Shown here: positions 24,222 through 35,802 of the stretch, in pieces
Layout of the letters: the number at the start of each line of letters is the position of its first letter
Numbering within the stretch: the first letter of the stretch is position 1
Origin: Smittia aterrima
Lineage: Eukaryota; Arthropoda; Insecta; Diptera; Chironomidae
Direction of reading: 5' to 3'
NCBI GenBank assembly: GCA_033063855.1
Contig: CP093829.1
Coordinates: 3,110,243 to 3,174,242, forward strand
Length of the DNA: 64,000 nt
Program-made: the position numbers and the translations under genes
The notes under the pieces: generated by a model
Databases searched by the model: none
What the model saw: the letters and a program-made list of their open reading frames with translations, nothing else
Told to the model about the DNA's origin: nothing

Positions 24222-24476
24222 ATGCAAGGAAATACTTTAAAACTCATTCAAAGTTTTTTGAAAGTTATGACAACCGCTATTGGATTCGGCTTGGTCTTCA
24301 TTTTACTGTTCTTCGAAATGCCAATGAAAAGTAGGTTTGTACTTAATTGCGCAATTCTTAAAAGTTTTTCAAATCATATAGTTACCGAAATATCTGAATC
24401 TGATATTTCTTTCTCAAATATTATCTGCAAAATGGCATCTGAGCAATTATTTGCCCAACAATTATTGGAAGCTTAA
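24222..24476 (+). pseudogene. DUF1091 relic H, signal peptide only
   Basis: A fragment around 24262-24320 matches the exon 1 signal peptide (TAIGFGLVFILLFFE) and then diverges. The same relic with its flanks recurs at about 36424-36498. The open frame of 84 codons has none of the cysteine motifs. Duplicated debris rather than a gene. Confidence 0.65.
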
Positions 24477-24501
24477 ATAAAAATCATCTCATTTGCGAAA
24501 A

Positions 24502-25206
24502 ATGTTGAAAGTGATCAGAAGTGCAATATTATCAGGCTTCGTTCTTACTTTGCTGTTGAAAAGTCACTTGTTAGCTATTTCGCCAGCAGCAGCACCAGCA
24601 AAAGTTCCATTGGTTTACTTCAAAATGTATCGTTGCAATTTCTCTGAAACCTACGTCTACGAGAACTATTCATGTTTCGCAAAATCCTACAGCCGAACAT
24701 TGTCAACAATTACCAGTTATATTCGCTTCAAAAAGCCAATGAATGACATATTTGTGCGTAAAAAAACTGTTGATTTTTTTAAATAGTTTAAAATGATTTT
24801 AAAATTTGATTATTTTTTAAGATGTCGGTTGATTTACTTTACAAATACGGGAACATTTACAGGAAAGTTTTAGGCCTGCCTCGAATAGACTATTGCGAAA
24901 TAATTAACTCTCCAAATAAACTTGTTAAATTTTACGTTGATGCTATGAACAAAACTAATCCCGACGGAATTCACGAATGTCCATATGCAGTAAGAAAATT
25001 AGAGCGTAGCGTAAAATTAATTATATAATTTTTTGTAGGAAATGATCGCCTTTAACAAATCAGTTCCGATGATGCCCATATTAGCCCAGTTTGCTACTGG
25101 AGATTACAAAGCTATTACAACCTTTACCACAAGTTCTAAAAAATTCATAGGGGAAACTAAATTTGTTCTCACCGGTACCACAGCGCACAAAGAATCATTT
25201 GGATAA
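24502..25206 (+). CDS. DUF1091 secreted protein, copy I
   Basis: Exons 24502-24753, 24822-24989 and 25039-25206, 195 aa. Almost the same as A across exon 1 (KVPLVYFKMYRCNFSE, YENYSC, RTLSTIT), so A and I are recent duplicates even though B to H lie between them. Exon 2 starts MSVDLLYKYGNIYRKV. All four core cysteines and the FG-stop end are present. Confidence 0.85.
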
Positions 25207-25569
25207 ACTAATTTTTTGAAATTTCCTGATCAAGTTGGATAAGCAATAAACGATGTAAACAATAAAGACTTATAAAAATCAACAAACAAATAGGTTTCTT
25301 GAAATCCCTTATCGTATCTAAATATATTGTTATCTATGATACTACACTTAGCACTAATTAGTAGAACACTAAAAATACAGATTTAGTTTTGATTGAATTT
25401 AGATCAATTATGTGTTCTAGAAACCCCAAGCTTTGGATGAGCTTATCCGGGAATCGAGATTAAGTTTAATTGCTGAATTAAGAGCAATTATTTGCTCTAA
25501 TAAACCAGATAAACCGAAAAAAAAACATTTTTTCTCAAACTGTAAGAAATTGAAGTTTATTTGCTCAAA

Positions 25570-25833
25570 ATGTCGAGATTCATTAGAACTGCACTGGTTT
25601 TTGGATTCGTTTCAATTATGCTGATTCAAAGTCAGTTGTCAGCTAAGCCACCAACAAAAACAAAAGCTCAAGCTCCTGCGAAAGTTCCATTTATTAATTT
25701 CAAAGCTTCTCATTGCAATTTTTCTGAAACCTACGTCTACAAGAATTATTCTTGCTTCGCAAAATCTTACAGTCGAACTGTGTCAACTAACAACGTTCAC
25801 GGTATCTTCAAAAAGCCTTTGATGGAATTGTTT
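25570..25833 (+). pseudogene. DUF1091 relic J, exon 1 only
   Basis: A complete subfamily 2 exon 1 (88 codons) with signal peptide, CNFSE (preceded by His instead of Arg) and YKNYSC, a GTGCGT donor, and a GATA-type box at 25507-25512. Intron 1 then runs, at about 25861-25866, straight into sequence normally found downstream of exon 3 (GAATAAAATTGATAAAATG), so exons 2 and 3 were removed by one deletion. A secreted fragment is conceivable but unlikely. Confidence 0.75.
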
Positions 25834-26037
25834 GTGCGTAATTCTTTTTAATATTTCTGGTATGGAATAAAATTGATAAAATGACGAAATATTTATAATA
25901 AATAGATTTTTGGGCTTTTCAAATTATACGATCGGTGTTGAGGCAAATTAGGCACTTCACTCTATATGTTTTAAAAATGTCTGTTCTTTCTTGCTAAGGT
26001 TATAGTCAATTTGGCAATAATTATCTGAGGAATTTCT

Positions 26038-26057
26038 CGCTCCAACAAACCAGATAA
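26038..26057 (+). promoter_or_regulatory. GATA-type promoter box, type example (copy K)
   Basis: The segment TCGCTCCAACAAACCAGATAA recurs with few changes before copies E, G, J, K, L, M, N, P and S, its AGATAA core always 59-64 bp upstream of the ATG. The core fits a GATA-factor site. Copies A and D have a different upstream segment. Confidence 0.6.
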
Positions 26058-26112
26058 CTCAAAAATTGGAATGTTTCAAATGACAGGAGAAATTGAACAT
26101 TATTTGTTTAAA

Positions 26113-26825
26113 ATGTTGAAAGTTATCAGAAGTGCAATTGGAATCGGCTTGGTTTTTATTTTACTGTTGCAAGGTCACTTGGAGGCTAAAAGACCGGCAA
26201 AAGTCAATCCTGCAGCTCCATCGAAAGCTCCAATGGTTTACTTCAAAACTACTCGATGCAATTTCTCTGAGGTCTACGTCTACAAGAATTATTCTTGCTT
26301 CGCGAAATCTTACAGTCGAACAGTGTCAACGAACAACATTTACGTTCTCTTCAAAAAACCGCTGAATGACTTTTTTGTGCGTAGTTCTTTTTAATATTTA
26401 AAATATGTCTAAACTTATTCAATTTCAAAGATGAGGGTTGTCTTGTATTACAAATACGGAAACATTTATCGTGAAGTTATTCGCGGTCCATTACTTGATT
26501 GGTGCGAAGTGATGAGTAGCAACAATCAAAACAAACTTGTCAAGTTTTATGTAGATCAGAGCAAAGCGATCAACCCAGACGATATTCACGAGTGTCCTTT
26601 CATTGTTTGGAAAAAAAATCAAAATTTAAAGAATAATTATTAATTGTTTTTTTTTAGAAATTTGATGTTCACAACAAATCCATTCCGCTAATACCCTTCG
26701 CCCTACAGTTTGCGTCCGGAGATTACAAAATAGTTTCAACTTGTTTCACTTCGACTAACGATTTCATAGGCGAAACGAAAACCATTGCAACTCTTACAAC
26801 GTCGCATAAAGAAAATTTCGGATGA
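26113..26825 (+). CDS. DUF1091 secreted protein, copy K
   Basis: Exons 26113-26376, 26431-26604 and 26658-26825, 201 aa. First member of subfamily 3 (LLLQGHLEAKRPAK linker, KTTRCNFSE, YKNYSC, MRVVLYYKYGNIYREV). Exon 2 ends HECPFI rather than HECPYT. An in-frame ATG 42 bp upstream would add MFQMTGEIEHYLFK before the signal peptide; I chose the inner ATG because the hydrophobic core should be N-terminal. GATA-type box at 26052-26057. Confidence 0.85.
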
Positions 26826-26939
26826 AATAATTGATCTATCTTAACTAACAGAGCTTTATGTCTGTCAGATTTTAAACAATTCAAGTTTGCTTATTTATTT
26901 CCACTATTTAATAATTTTTGTCAATATCGGTACATGCAA

Positions 26940-27050
26940 TTTGCAAGAAATTATATATAATTGTATATAATTGTATATATTTATATATAATTATATATAA
27001 TTGTAAACAATTATATATAAATGTAAGTAATTATATATATTTTATTCAAT
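26940..27050. repeat. AT-rich tandem repeat
   Basis: Irregular repeats of ATTATATATAATTGTA type between copies K and L. Low complexity, no coding potential. Confidence 0.7.
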
Positions 27051-27352
27051 TCCTTGCAAACACTACCGTCCAGAAACAGGCAAAGCAACAAATCCTAATA
27101 AAGTTTTTTATTTAAGAGATCACTCGAATACGTGCGTGCTGGTTCGTTATCGTAGTATATTTTGGACTTTTCAAATCAATGATAATTTCTTTAGTTGTTT
27201 TAAATATCTTTTGAAAATGTCAGTTCTTGAAGCAATTAAATTAATAGCTGATTTGGCGATAATTTTCTGTGGAATTTCGATCAAACAAACCAGATAACTC
27301 AAAAAACGAAATGTTTCAAATGACAGGAGAAATTGAACATTATTTGTTTAAA

Positions 27353-28084
27353 ATGTTGAAAGTTATCAGAAGTGCAATTGAAATCGGCTTGGTGTTCATT
27401 TTACTGTTGCAAGGTCAGTTGGAAGCCAAGATTCCGGGAAAAATGAATCCTGCAGCTCCAATGAAAGTTCCAATGGTTTACTTCAAAACTACTCGATGCA
27501 ATTACTCGGAGGCCTACGTCTACAAGAATTATTCTTGTTTCGCGAAATCGTACAGTCGAACAGTTTCTACGAACAACGTCTACATCCTCTTCAAAAAACC
27601 GATGAATGACTTCTTTGTGCGTAATTCTTTTTAATATGCGAAATATTATTTAATTTTTCAAATATATCTAAACCTACTCCATTTCAAAGATGAGGGTGGT
27701 CTTGTACTACAAATACGGAAACATTTATCGTGAAGTTATTCGCGGTCCATTACTTGATTGGTGCGAAGTGATGAGCAGAGATAATCAAAACAAACTTGTC
27801 AAGTTTTATGTAGATCAGAGCAAAGCTATCAACCCAGAAGATATGCACGAGTGTCCTTACACAGTTTGAAAAAAAGAAATCAAAATGTAAAGAAAAGTTA
27901 TTATTTTCTTTTTTAGAAATTGGTTGTTCAAAACAAATCTGCTCCGCTATTACCTTCCGCCTTACAGTTTGCGTCCGGAGATTACAAAATAGTTACAACC
28001 TATTCCACTTCTACTAACGATTTCATAGGCGAAACGAAATCCATTGGAACTCTTACAACGACACATAAAGAAAATTTCGGATGA
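27353..28084 (+). CDS. DUF1091 secreted protein, copy L
   Basis: Exons 27353-27616, 27690-27863 and 27917-28084, 201 aa. Subfamily 3, with QGQLEAKIPGK linker and KTTRCNYSE. Intron 1 is longer (73 bp) than in its neighbours. Exon 2 has HECPYT and exon 3 NKSAPLLPSALQFASGDYK. It shares the upstream in-frame ATG extension with K and N. GATA-type box at 27292-27297, 61 bp before the ATG. Confidence 0.85.
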
Positions 28085-28129
28085 AATAATTGTTCAATCC
28101 TAATTACAGCAACGAGTATAAATTTACGG

Positions 28130-28750
28130 TCAAAGCCATTTCTAATACAAAATCATTGATAACTCAAAGACGTTTTGTTAGATTTTATTCAAATATTCAC
28201 AGTTTGTTGCTTATTTATTGATGATCAAGTTTTAATAAATGATTAGACAATTAAATTTGGAAAAAGTTCTTTACAGTTTTGAAGAAATTCCCGAAGTAAA
28301 ACATTTGAATTAAAATATATTTCTTTTCAGAAAATGATTGTCTAAAACAAATCCATTTCATTGTCAATTTTAGCGTTGCAGTTTGCCAAACGTAAATCAT
28401 TGGAACTGTAAGCACGCCGAATAAAGAAACATTCGGAAATTTAAAATAAGAAACAAGCAAAGTAACAAATCCTAAAAAAATTTTGTATTTAAGAAATTAC
28501 TCGAATACGTGCGTTGCTGGTATGTTATCGGAATAAAATTGATAAAATGACGAAATGTTTATAATAAATTGATTTGTGAGCTTTTCAAATTATCTCCATA
28601 AAAATTTCTTTAATCGTTTCAAATTAAATTTATACGTTATAAAAATGTCTGTTCTTTCTTGATGCAATCAAGGTTATAGCTAATTTGGCGATAACTATCT
28701 GAGAAATTTCTCGCTCTAACAAACCAGATAACTCAAAAAACGAAATTCTT
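28130..28750 (+). repeat. Tandem intergenic duplication, unit 1
   Basis: The 3' flank of copy L through the promoter of copy M is nearly identical to about 29560-30180 (3' flank of M to the promoter of N). Together with the gene between them it defines a tandem unit of about 1.43 kb, copied recently. Confidence 0.8.
28330..28450 (+). pseudogene. DUF1091 exon 3 relic
   Basis: An acceptor (TTTTCAG) and an exon 3-like start (KMIV, stop, NKSIS) lead to a shortened body missing the GDYK region, then the tail ending GTAAGCACGCCGAATAAAG. The tail matches copy O, not the neighbours. Contains an early stop. Confidence 0.7.
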
Positions 28751-28785
28751 CATATGCAAGGAGAAATTGACATTATTTGTTTAAA

Positions 28786-29502
28786 ATGCTGAAAGTTATC
28801 AGAAGTGCAATTGAAATCGGCTTGGTCTTCATTTTACTGTTGCAAGGTCACTTGGAAGCCAAGATTCCGGTAAAAATCCATCCTGCAGCTCCAACGAAAA
28901 TTCCAATGGTTTACTTCAAAACTACTCGATGCAATTACTCTGAGGCCTACGTCTACAAGAATTATTCTTGCTTCGCGAAGTCTTACAGTCGAACAGTGTC
29001 AACTAACAACATTTACATTCTCTTCAAAAAACCGATGAATGACTTATTTGTGCGTAATTCTTTTTAATATTTTAAATGTTTCTCAACTTATTCTTTTTAA
29101 AGATAAGAGTTGTCTTGTATTACAAATACGGGAACATTTATCGTGAAGTTATTCGCGCTCCATTACTTGATTGGTGCGAATTGATGAGTAGCAACAATCA
29201 AAACAAACTTGTCAAGTTTTATGTAGATCAAAGCAAAGCGGTCAACCCAGAAGATGTTCACGAGTGTCCTTACACAGTTTGAAAAAAAAAATCAAAATGT
29301 AAATAAAAGTTAATAATTTTTATTTTATTTTTAGAAAATGGTCGTTCAAAACAAATCCATTACGCTAATACCCTTCGCCCTACAGTTTGCGTCCGGAGAT
29401 TACCAAATAGTTACAACTTATTCCACTTCTACTAACGATTTCATAGGCGAATCGAAAGCCATTTTAACTCTTACAACGGAGCATAAAGAAAATTTCGGAT
29501 GA
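28786..29502 (+). CDS. DUF1091 secreted protein, copy M
   Basis: Exons 28786-29049, 29103-29276 and 29335-29502, 201 aa. Subfamily 3: EAKIPVK linker, KTTRCNYSE, exon 2 starting with Ile (ATAAGAGTT) where the sisters have Met, and exon 3 with NKSITLIPFALQFASGDYQ. Exon 3 is almost identical to that of N, consistent with the tandem duplication of the flanks. GATA-type box at 28726-28731. Confidence 0.85.
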
Positions 29503-29559
29503 AATAATTGATCTATCCTAATTACAGTAACGAGTATAAATTTACGGTCGAAGCCATTT

Positions 29560-30180
29560 TCAATACAAAATCATTGCTAACTTAAAGACGTTTTGTTAGA
29601 TTTTATTCAAATATTCACAGTTTGTTGCTTATTTATTGATGATCAAGTTTTAATAAATGATTAGACAATTAAATTTGGAAAAAGTTCTTTACAGTTTTGA
29701 AGAAATTCCCGAAGTAAAACATTTGAATTAAAATATATTTCTTTTCAGAAAATGATTGTCTAAAACAAATCCATTTCATTGTCAATTTTAGCGTTGCAGT
29801 TTGCCAAACGTAAATCATTGGAACTGTAAGCACGCCGAATAAAGAAACATTCGGAAATTTAAAATAAGAAACAAGCAAAGTAACAAATCCTAAAAAATTT
29901 TTGTATTTAAGAAATTACTCGAATACGTGCGTTGCTGGTATGTTATCGGAATAAAATTGATAAAATGATAAAATATTTATAATAAATTGATTTGTGAGCT
30001 TTTCAAATTATCTCCATAAAAATTTCTTTAATCGTTTCAAATTAAATTTATACGTTATAAAAATGTCTGTTCTTTCTTGATGCAATCAAGATCAAGGTTA
30101 TAGCTAATTTGGCAATAATTATCTGAGGAATTTCTCGCTCTAACAAACCAGATAACTCAAAAAACGAAATATTTCAAATG
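29560..30180 (+). repeat. Tandem intergenic duplication, unit 2
   Basis: Second copy of the segment at 28130-28750. Differences noticed are a one-base change in an A-run near 29897, GACGAA/GATAAA near 29968, and a short ATCAAG insertion near 30090. Confidence 0.8.
29748..29868 (+). pseudogene. DUF1091 exon 3 relic, second copy
   Basis: Duplicate of the relic at 28330-28450, carried inside the tandem intergenic unit with the same internal deletion and early stop. Confidence 0.7.
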
Positions 30181-30210
30181 ACAGGAGAAATTGAACATTA
30201 TTTGTTTAAA

Positions 30211-30928
30211 ATGTTGAAAGTTATCAGAAGTGCAATTGAAATCGGCTTGGTGTTCATTTTACTGTTGCAAGGTCACTTGGAAGCCAAGAGACTGGCAAAA
30301 GTCAATCCTGCAGCTCCATCGAAAGTTCCAATGGTTTACTTCAAAACTACTCGATGCAATTACTCTGAGGCCTACGTCTATAAGAATTACTCTTGCTTCG
30401 CGAAGTCTTACAGTCGAACAGTGTCAACTAACAACATTTACGTTCTCTTCAAAAAACCGATGAATGACTTATTTGTGCGTAGTTCTTTTTAATATTTAAA
30501 ATGTTTCTCAACTTATTCTATTTTATAGATGAGAGTTGTCGTGTATTACAAATACGGGAACATTTATCGTGACGTTATTCGCAGTCCGTTACTCGATTGG
30601 TGCGAAGTGATGAGTAGCAACAATCAAAATATACTTGTCAAGTTTTATGTAGATCAAAGCAAAGCGGTCAACCCAGAAGATGTTCACGAGTGTCCTTACA
30701 CAGTTTGAAAAAAAAAATCAAAATGTAAATAAAAGTTAATAATTTTTATTTTATTTTTAGAAAATGGTCGTTCAAAACAAATCCATTACGCTAATACCCT
30801 TCGCCCTACAGTTTGCGTCCGGAGATTACCAAATAGTTACAACTTATTCCACTTCTACTAACGATTTCATAGGCGAAACGAAATCCATTGCAACTCTCAC
30901 AACGTCGCATAAAGAAAATTTCGGATGA
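30211..30928 (+). CDS. DUF1091 secreted protein, copy N
   Basis: Exons 30211-30474, 30529-30702 and 30761-30928, 201 aa. Subfamily 3 with EAKRLAK linker. Exon 2 reads MRVVVYYKYGNIYRDVIRSP, the RDVIRSP part resembling subfamily 2 (E) rather than its neighbours (REVIRGP), which hints at gene conversion within exon 2. Upstream in-frame ATG at 30178. GATA-type box at 30150-30155. Confidence 0.85.
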
Positions 30929-31076
30929 AATAATTGATCTATCCTAGATAAAATTCTATTCTATCCTAGACTGATCGAATTGGTTGAAAATTTTACTTTT
31001 TATCGCTTTATGTCAGTCAGATTTTAAACATTCTTCTGTTTTTTATTTGCAGCCACCCTCAGAGCTTCTCTCTATT

Positions 31077-31460
31077 CCTAACCTATCCTAACTGTTTGTA
31101 CTTAAAACTCTGGTAATAAAAATTGTTTCCTCAATTAAATCATTTTTCGTCTGAAAAGTTTTGGAAATCGCAAATTGTGTCTGAAATGAAAATACGATAA
31201 CATTGACTGAAATACTGATAACGAGGTTTTTACTGTAAGTCCAGTAAACAAACTTCAGTTGCGGTAAATTTGTCGATCGATCGAAACGTGTACGGACAAA
31301 ATGATTGGATTTAGTGATTGTTCAATCAAAAGAACAAACCGCAGAGCAATGCCACCTCTGGTGCAGTCTTTTTGATGCTCGTGAGTGGACTTCATGTTGG
31401 TTGGATATTCAACAACGAACTTCAGATATTTCCATGGGCGAGAGGATACACAAACAAATA
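31077..31460 (+). pseudogene. Relic of MFS1 promoter and first exon
   Basis: Copy of about 33550-33935: the MFS1 5' flank, then a broken first exon whose start reads ATGATTGG. A 6-7 bp loss removes the frame near 31320, and the coding match ends at ACACAAAC (about 31456). It then runs into DNA homologous to about 37225-37345. It shows that an MFS1 copy once stood between DUF1091 genes N and O. Confidence 0.8.
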
Positions 31461-31693
31461 AAGAATCATTCAAATATCAAATAGAAAACAAAATCATTTT
31501 ACTTTTGGTATATAATTACTTAACTGTGTTTAAAGCTAGTTTATTCTAGAAACGATTTTTATTTCCTGATTGCATCGATATCATGATGTGAAAATCTCAC
31601 TAAATTTGATAATAATTATCTGAGAAATTATTTGCTTTAATTTAGCGGATAACACAAATATCAAAAAAAATATTTTAAGTTTATTTGATCAAA

Positions 31694-32403
31694 ATGTTGA
31701 AAGCAATCAGATGTTTATTTGGATTTGGCTTGGTCTTCATTTTGTTGATTCAAAGTCAGGTATCAGCAAAGCCACCAACAAAAACAAAATCTCAAGCTCC
31801 CGCGAAAGTTCCATTTGTTTACTTCAAAGCTTCTCGTTGTAATTTCTCTGAAACCTACGTCTACAAGAACTATTCTTGCTTCGCGAAATCTTACAGTCGA
31901 ACAGTGTCAACTAACAACGTTTACGTTATCTTCAAAAAGCCTTTGATGGAATTGTTTGTGCGTAGTTCTTTTTAATATTTCCAACCATTTCTTAATTTTT
32001 TTAAAGATGAGTGTTATCTTGAGCTACAAATACGGGACCATTTATCGTGACGTTATGCGATATCCACTAACGGATTGGTGCCAAGTCGTGAGCAGTAATA
32101 ATTATAACAAAGTTGCAAAGTTTTACATAGATATTGTCAAAGAGTACAATCCCGACGATTATCACGAGTGCCCTTACACAGTTTGGAAGAAATTCCTAAA
32201 GTAGAAATTTTGAATTAAAAAATATTTCTTTTCAGAAATTGATTGTCCAAAACAAATCCATTCCGTTGTCAGCCTTAGGGATGCAGTTTGCGTCAGGAGA
32301 CTATAGACAAACTACAACATATTTCACTTCAAATAATGATTTCATTGGCCAAACGCAAATCATTGGAACTGTAAGCACGCCGAATAAAGAAACATTCGGA
32401 TGA
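31694..32403 (+). CDS. DUF1091 secreted protein, copy O
   Basis: Exons 31694-31957, 32007-32180 and 32236-32403, 201 aa. Subfamily 2 linker (IQSQVSAKPPTKTK), but exon 1 ends PLMELF like relic J. Exon 2 is MSVILSYKYGTIYRDVMRYP with DWC and HECPYT. Exon 3 has a distinct tail (IIGTVSTPNKETFG), the source type of the exon 3 relics at 28.3 and 29.7 kb. Its promoter box is altered (GCGGATAACAC), so its expression may differ. Confidence 0.85.
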
Positions 32404-32735
32404 GTTCAAACATAAAATGAGAAACAAGCAAAGCAACAAATCCATTTAAGATATCACTCGAATACGGTGGTTGCTGGTATGTTATCTCAATAAAATTGAT
32501 AAAATGACGAAATATTTATAATAAACTGAGTTTTGGGCTTTTCAAATGATCTCCACAATAATTTCTTTAGTCGCTTTAAATTTTACGTTTTAAAAAAGTC
32601 AGTTTTTTCTTGATGCAATCAAGGTTATAGCTAATTTGCAATAATTATCTGATGAATTTCTCGCTCTAACAAACCAGATAACTCAAAAAACGAAATATTT
32701 CATATGCAAGGAGAAATTGACATTATTTCTTTAAA

Positions 32736-33449
32736 ATGTTGAAAGTTATCAGAAGTGCAATTGGAATCAGCTTGGTCATCATTTTCTTGTTGCAAGGTCA
32801 CTTGGAAGCCAAGAGACCGGTAAAAACCAATGCTGCAGCTCCAATAAAAGTTCCATTGGTTTACTTCAAAACTACTCGATGTAATTACTCTGAGGCCTAC
32901 GTCTACAAGAATTATTCTTGCTTCGCGAAATCTTACAGTCGAACAGTGTCAACGAACAACATTTACATTCTCTTCAAAAAACCGATGAATGACTTCTTTG
33001 TGCGTAGTTATTTTTATTATTTAAAACTTGTCTCAACTTATTCAATTTTTAAGATGAGGGTTGTCTTGTATTACAAATACGGGAACATTTATCGTGAAGT
33101 TATTCGCGGTCCATTACTTGATTGGTGCGAAGTGATGAGCAGCAACAATCAAAACACTCTTGTCAAGTTTTATGTAGATCAGAGCAAAGCGATCAACCCA
33201 GAAGATATTCACGAGTGTCCTTACACAGTTTGAAAAAATAATCACAATTTAATGAAAAATTATTAATTTTTCTTTCTTTAGAAACTTGTTGTGCAAAACA
33301 AATCCAGCTCGCTATTACCATACGCCCTACAGTTTGCGTCCGGAGATTACAAAAGCGTTATAACCTATTCGACTTCCACTAACGATTTCATAGGAGAAAC
33401 GAAATGCATTGCAACTCTTACAACGACGCATAAAGAAAACTTCGGATGA
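32736..33449 (+). CDS. DUF1091 secreted protein, copy P
   Basis: Exons 32736-32999, 33054-33227 and 33282-33449, 201 aa. Subfamily 3 with EAKRPVKTNAAAP linker. Intron 1 is exactly 54 bp and has no stop in frame, so unspliced RNA would add 18 residues and stay open through exon 2; in most sisters the intron has a TAA. GATA-type box at 32676-32681, 60 bp before the ATG. Immediately upstream of MFS1. Confidence 0.85.
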
Positions 33450-33776
33450 AATAATTGATCTATCCTAACTGAAAGTTTTACTTTTTTATTGCTCTATGTA
33501 TTTTGGCTGTTGCAATTTGCACCCTTCCTCATGGCTTCTCTTTTTCTTTCTTAACCTATCCTAACTGTTTGTATTTAAAATTCTGGTAATAAAAATTGTT
33601 TCCTCAATTAAATCATTTTTCGTCTGAACGAAGATATGGAAATCGCAAATTGTGTCTGAAATGAAAAAACGATAACATTGACTGAAATACTGATAACGAG
33701 GTTTTTATCGAAAGTCGCAGTAAACAAACTTCAGTTGCGGTAAATTTTTCGATCGATCGAAACGTGTGCGGACAAA

Positions 33777-35284
33777 ATGAGTGGATTCAGTGATTGGGTT
33801 GAGTTCAATCAAAAGAACAAACCGCAGAGCAATGCCATCTCCGGTGCAGTCTTTTTGATGCTCGTGAGTGGACTTCATGTTGGTTGGATATTCAACAACG
33901 AACTTCAGCTCTTTCCGTGGGCGAGAGGACACACAAACTTTCAAGTTGTTCTCACTTACATATCGTTTTACGTCGCTGGAATCGGTGGTCTCTATTTGGC
34001 GAAGATTACAATAAAACGCCTCACGAAATCGAACATTTACGTGAGTTGACTCATTGCGAAACATATTGCGACATTTTCTTATCGAAGTTCTGATTATTTC
34101 AGTTCTCTTCATTGACGTTTGCATTCTTCGGCTCCTTCGCTCTTATCTTAATGCCGAGAAGTCTCTTTGTGATGATAGTTGCACGAGTTCTACTCGGCTT
34201 CTCTCACGGCTACGCTTATCTCACAGCAATAGTTCACGCTTCCGAAATTGTGACGCAAAAGCTTCGTGGAATGGCAATCGCGGCGTTGAATCTCTGCACC
34301 ATTAGCTCGATTCTTATGTGCGGAACATTCACAATGGTTGCAGATCACGAGAAGCACGCTTTCGGATCAATTCAATGGATGGGAATCACCGGAATACTTT
34401 TCAGCATTATAGGCATCATTTTTGTTCCAATCTTCACTCGAGAGTCTCCCGTTACTCTCATAAAGCAGAAACGATTTGATCAAGCGGTGGAAATGATGGT
34501 TCGACTTCGAAATGAAACGATTGAAACGTGGAGCATTAAGAACGAGTACAACGAACTTAAAGCGATGGTCGAGGAAGATGAGGAATCGAATAAGAATATT
34601 TTTGATGAGCGGAACATTCGTCCATTGCTTTTAATTACTTTGCTTAAAATTGGATCTGTGCTCGCATTTAACTATGGCGTGAATATGATTCGTTTAAATT
34701 ACTCGACGATGTTTGTGGGTGACGACGATGTGAGCTATGCCATTATAACTTTGATGTCAATTCGAATCCTTGGAAGCATGATAACACTTTTTACCATTGA
34801 CGCCAAGGGTCGACGGCCACACTTCCTCATCTCATTCGGTGGATCTTCAATTATCTTGATTATCATGGGAATCATCGCAGCATTCAACTCTGCATCAAAC
34901 CTCGGTTGGCTTTTTGGACTTTTACAAATTTGCTTTGAGTTTGTTAGCGGAATTGGAATCGGAATGATCTCAGATGTTTACGCTTCGGAAGCTTTCAACA
35001 CAGTTCGAAAGCCAAACTCGATTTTCCTCGCGACTTCAGTTGAATTTATCCTCCACGCATTTATCATCGGATTAACTTTCGACGTTTCACCATCAAGCAA
35101 ATTCAATTGGATTTTCCTTACCGGCTCAGGACTTTTGATTCTCGCCATCACAGTTTTCCTCCACAAAGAACTTCCTGAAACTTCGAAGATGTCGATTCGT
35201 CAAAGCCGAACAGAGTTCTCTAAGAACGGAGAAATTGTTTTCTCCGGAAGTAAAATGCCAGCTCAAACCATAACATTTAGTTAG
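33777..35284 (+). CDS. Sugar-porter MFS transporter, MFS1
   Basis: Exons 33777-34040 and 34103-35284 give 481 aa, near the usual 450-500 of MFS sugar porters, with about 12 hydrophobic segments. The N half has FGSFALILMPRS and ARVLLGFSHG, the central loop is acidic (EEDEESNKN), and the C half has the conserved D-x-x-GRRPH loop and ends LPETS, matching the PET signature. Closest to insect Tret1-like facilitated transporters; the substrate cannot be read from sequence. The PESP motif is reduced to TRESP. It lies inside the DUF1091 array, 327 bp after copy P. A second MFS gene, now truncated, follows. Confidence 0.85.
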
Positions 35285-35802
35285 ACAGCTCAAAGTATTG
35301 TGAAATCTTCTTCTAAAAATATTTTGATATCACCTAATCGAAAATTGAGATTAAAAGTTGTTATCTCACTTTGTAGTAAAACGTTCGTCAGTCTAGCTTC
35401 TGTTTTCATTCGATTGCAACCTTCGCGGATAAAATTGAAATGAATTTTTTGGAATGGAAAAATTTTCACCGACAAAATAAGCCTCAGGGGAATGCTGTCT
35501 CTGGTGGTTTATTTTTTATGCTCGCGAGTGGATTTCAAGTTGGTTGGATATTCAGTAAAGACTTGATGAGCTTTCCATGGACAGATGAACGTTCGAATTC
35601 GCTGATAATTGTTACATACGTTGTGTTCTATATAACAGCAGTCCTTGGATTATTTGCTGCTTGTTTTACTATCGATCGTCTCTCCAAGAAGATAATTTAC
35701 TTGACTTGTAAGGAAAATAAAAACATTTCTCATCAAACTTTTAACATTTTTAGTTTTTAGCGTTATTGCTTGCATCGCTCGGATCGTTTATTCTTATCTT
35801 AA
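35228..35802 (+). repeat. Segmental duplication, copy 1
   Basis: 575 bp nearly identical to 38416-38990: MFS1 C-terminal codons, the MFS1-MFS2 intergenic region, MFS2 exon 1, intron and the first codons of exon 2. The right edge is the fusion point with DUF1091 exon 2. Confidence 0.9.

Noticed and set aside
28251..28460. 69-codon minus ORF repeated at 29669-29878
   Set aside because: It is antisense to duplicated DUF1091 exon 3 relics; its repetition reflects the duplication, not coding.
34978..35166. Minus-strand ORF within MFS1, and similar shadows in MFS2 (39211-39750)
   Set aside because: Antisense shadows of well-supported transporter exons.
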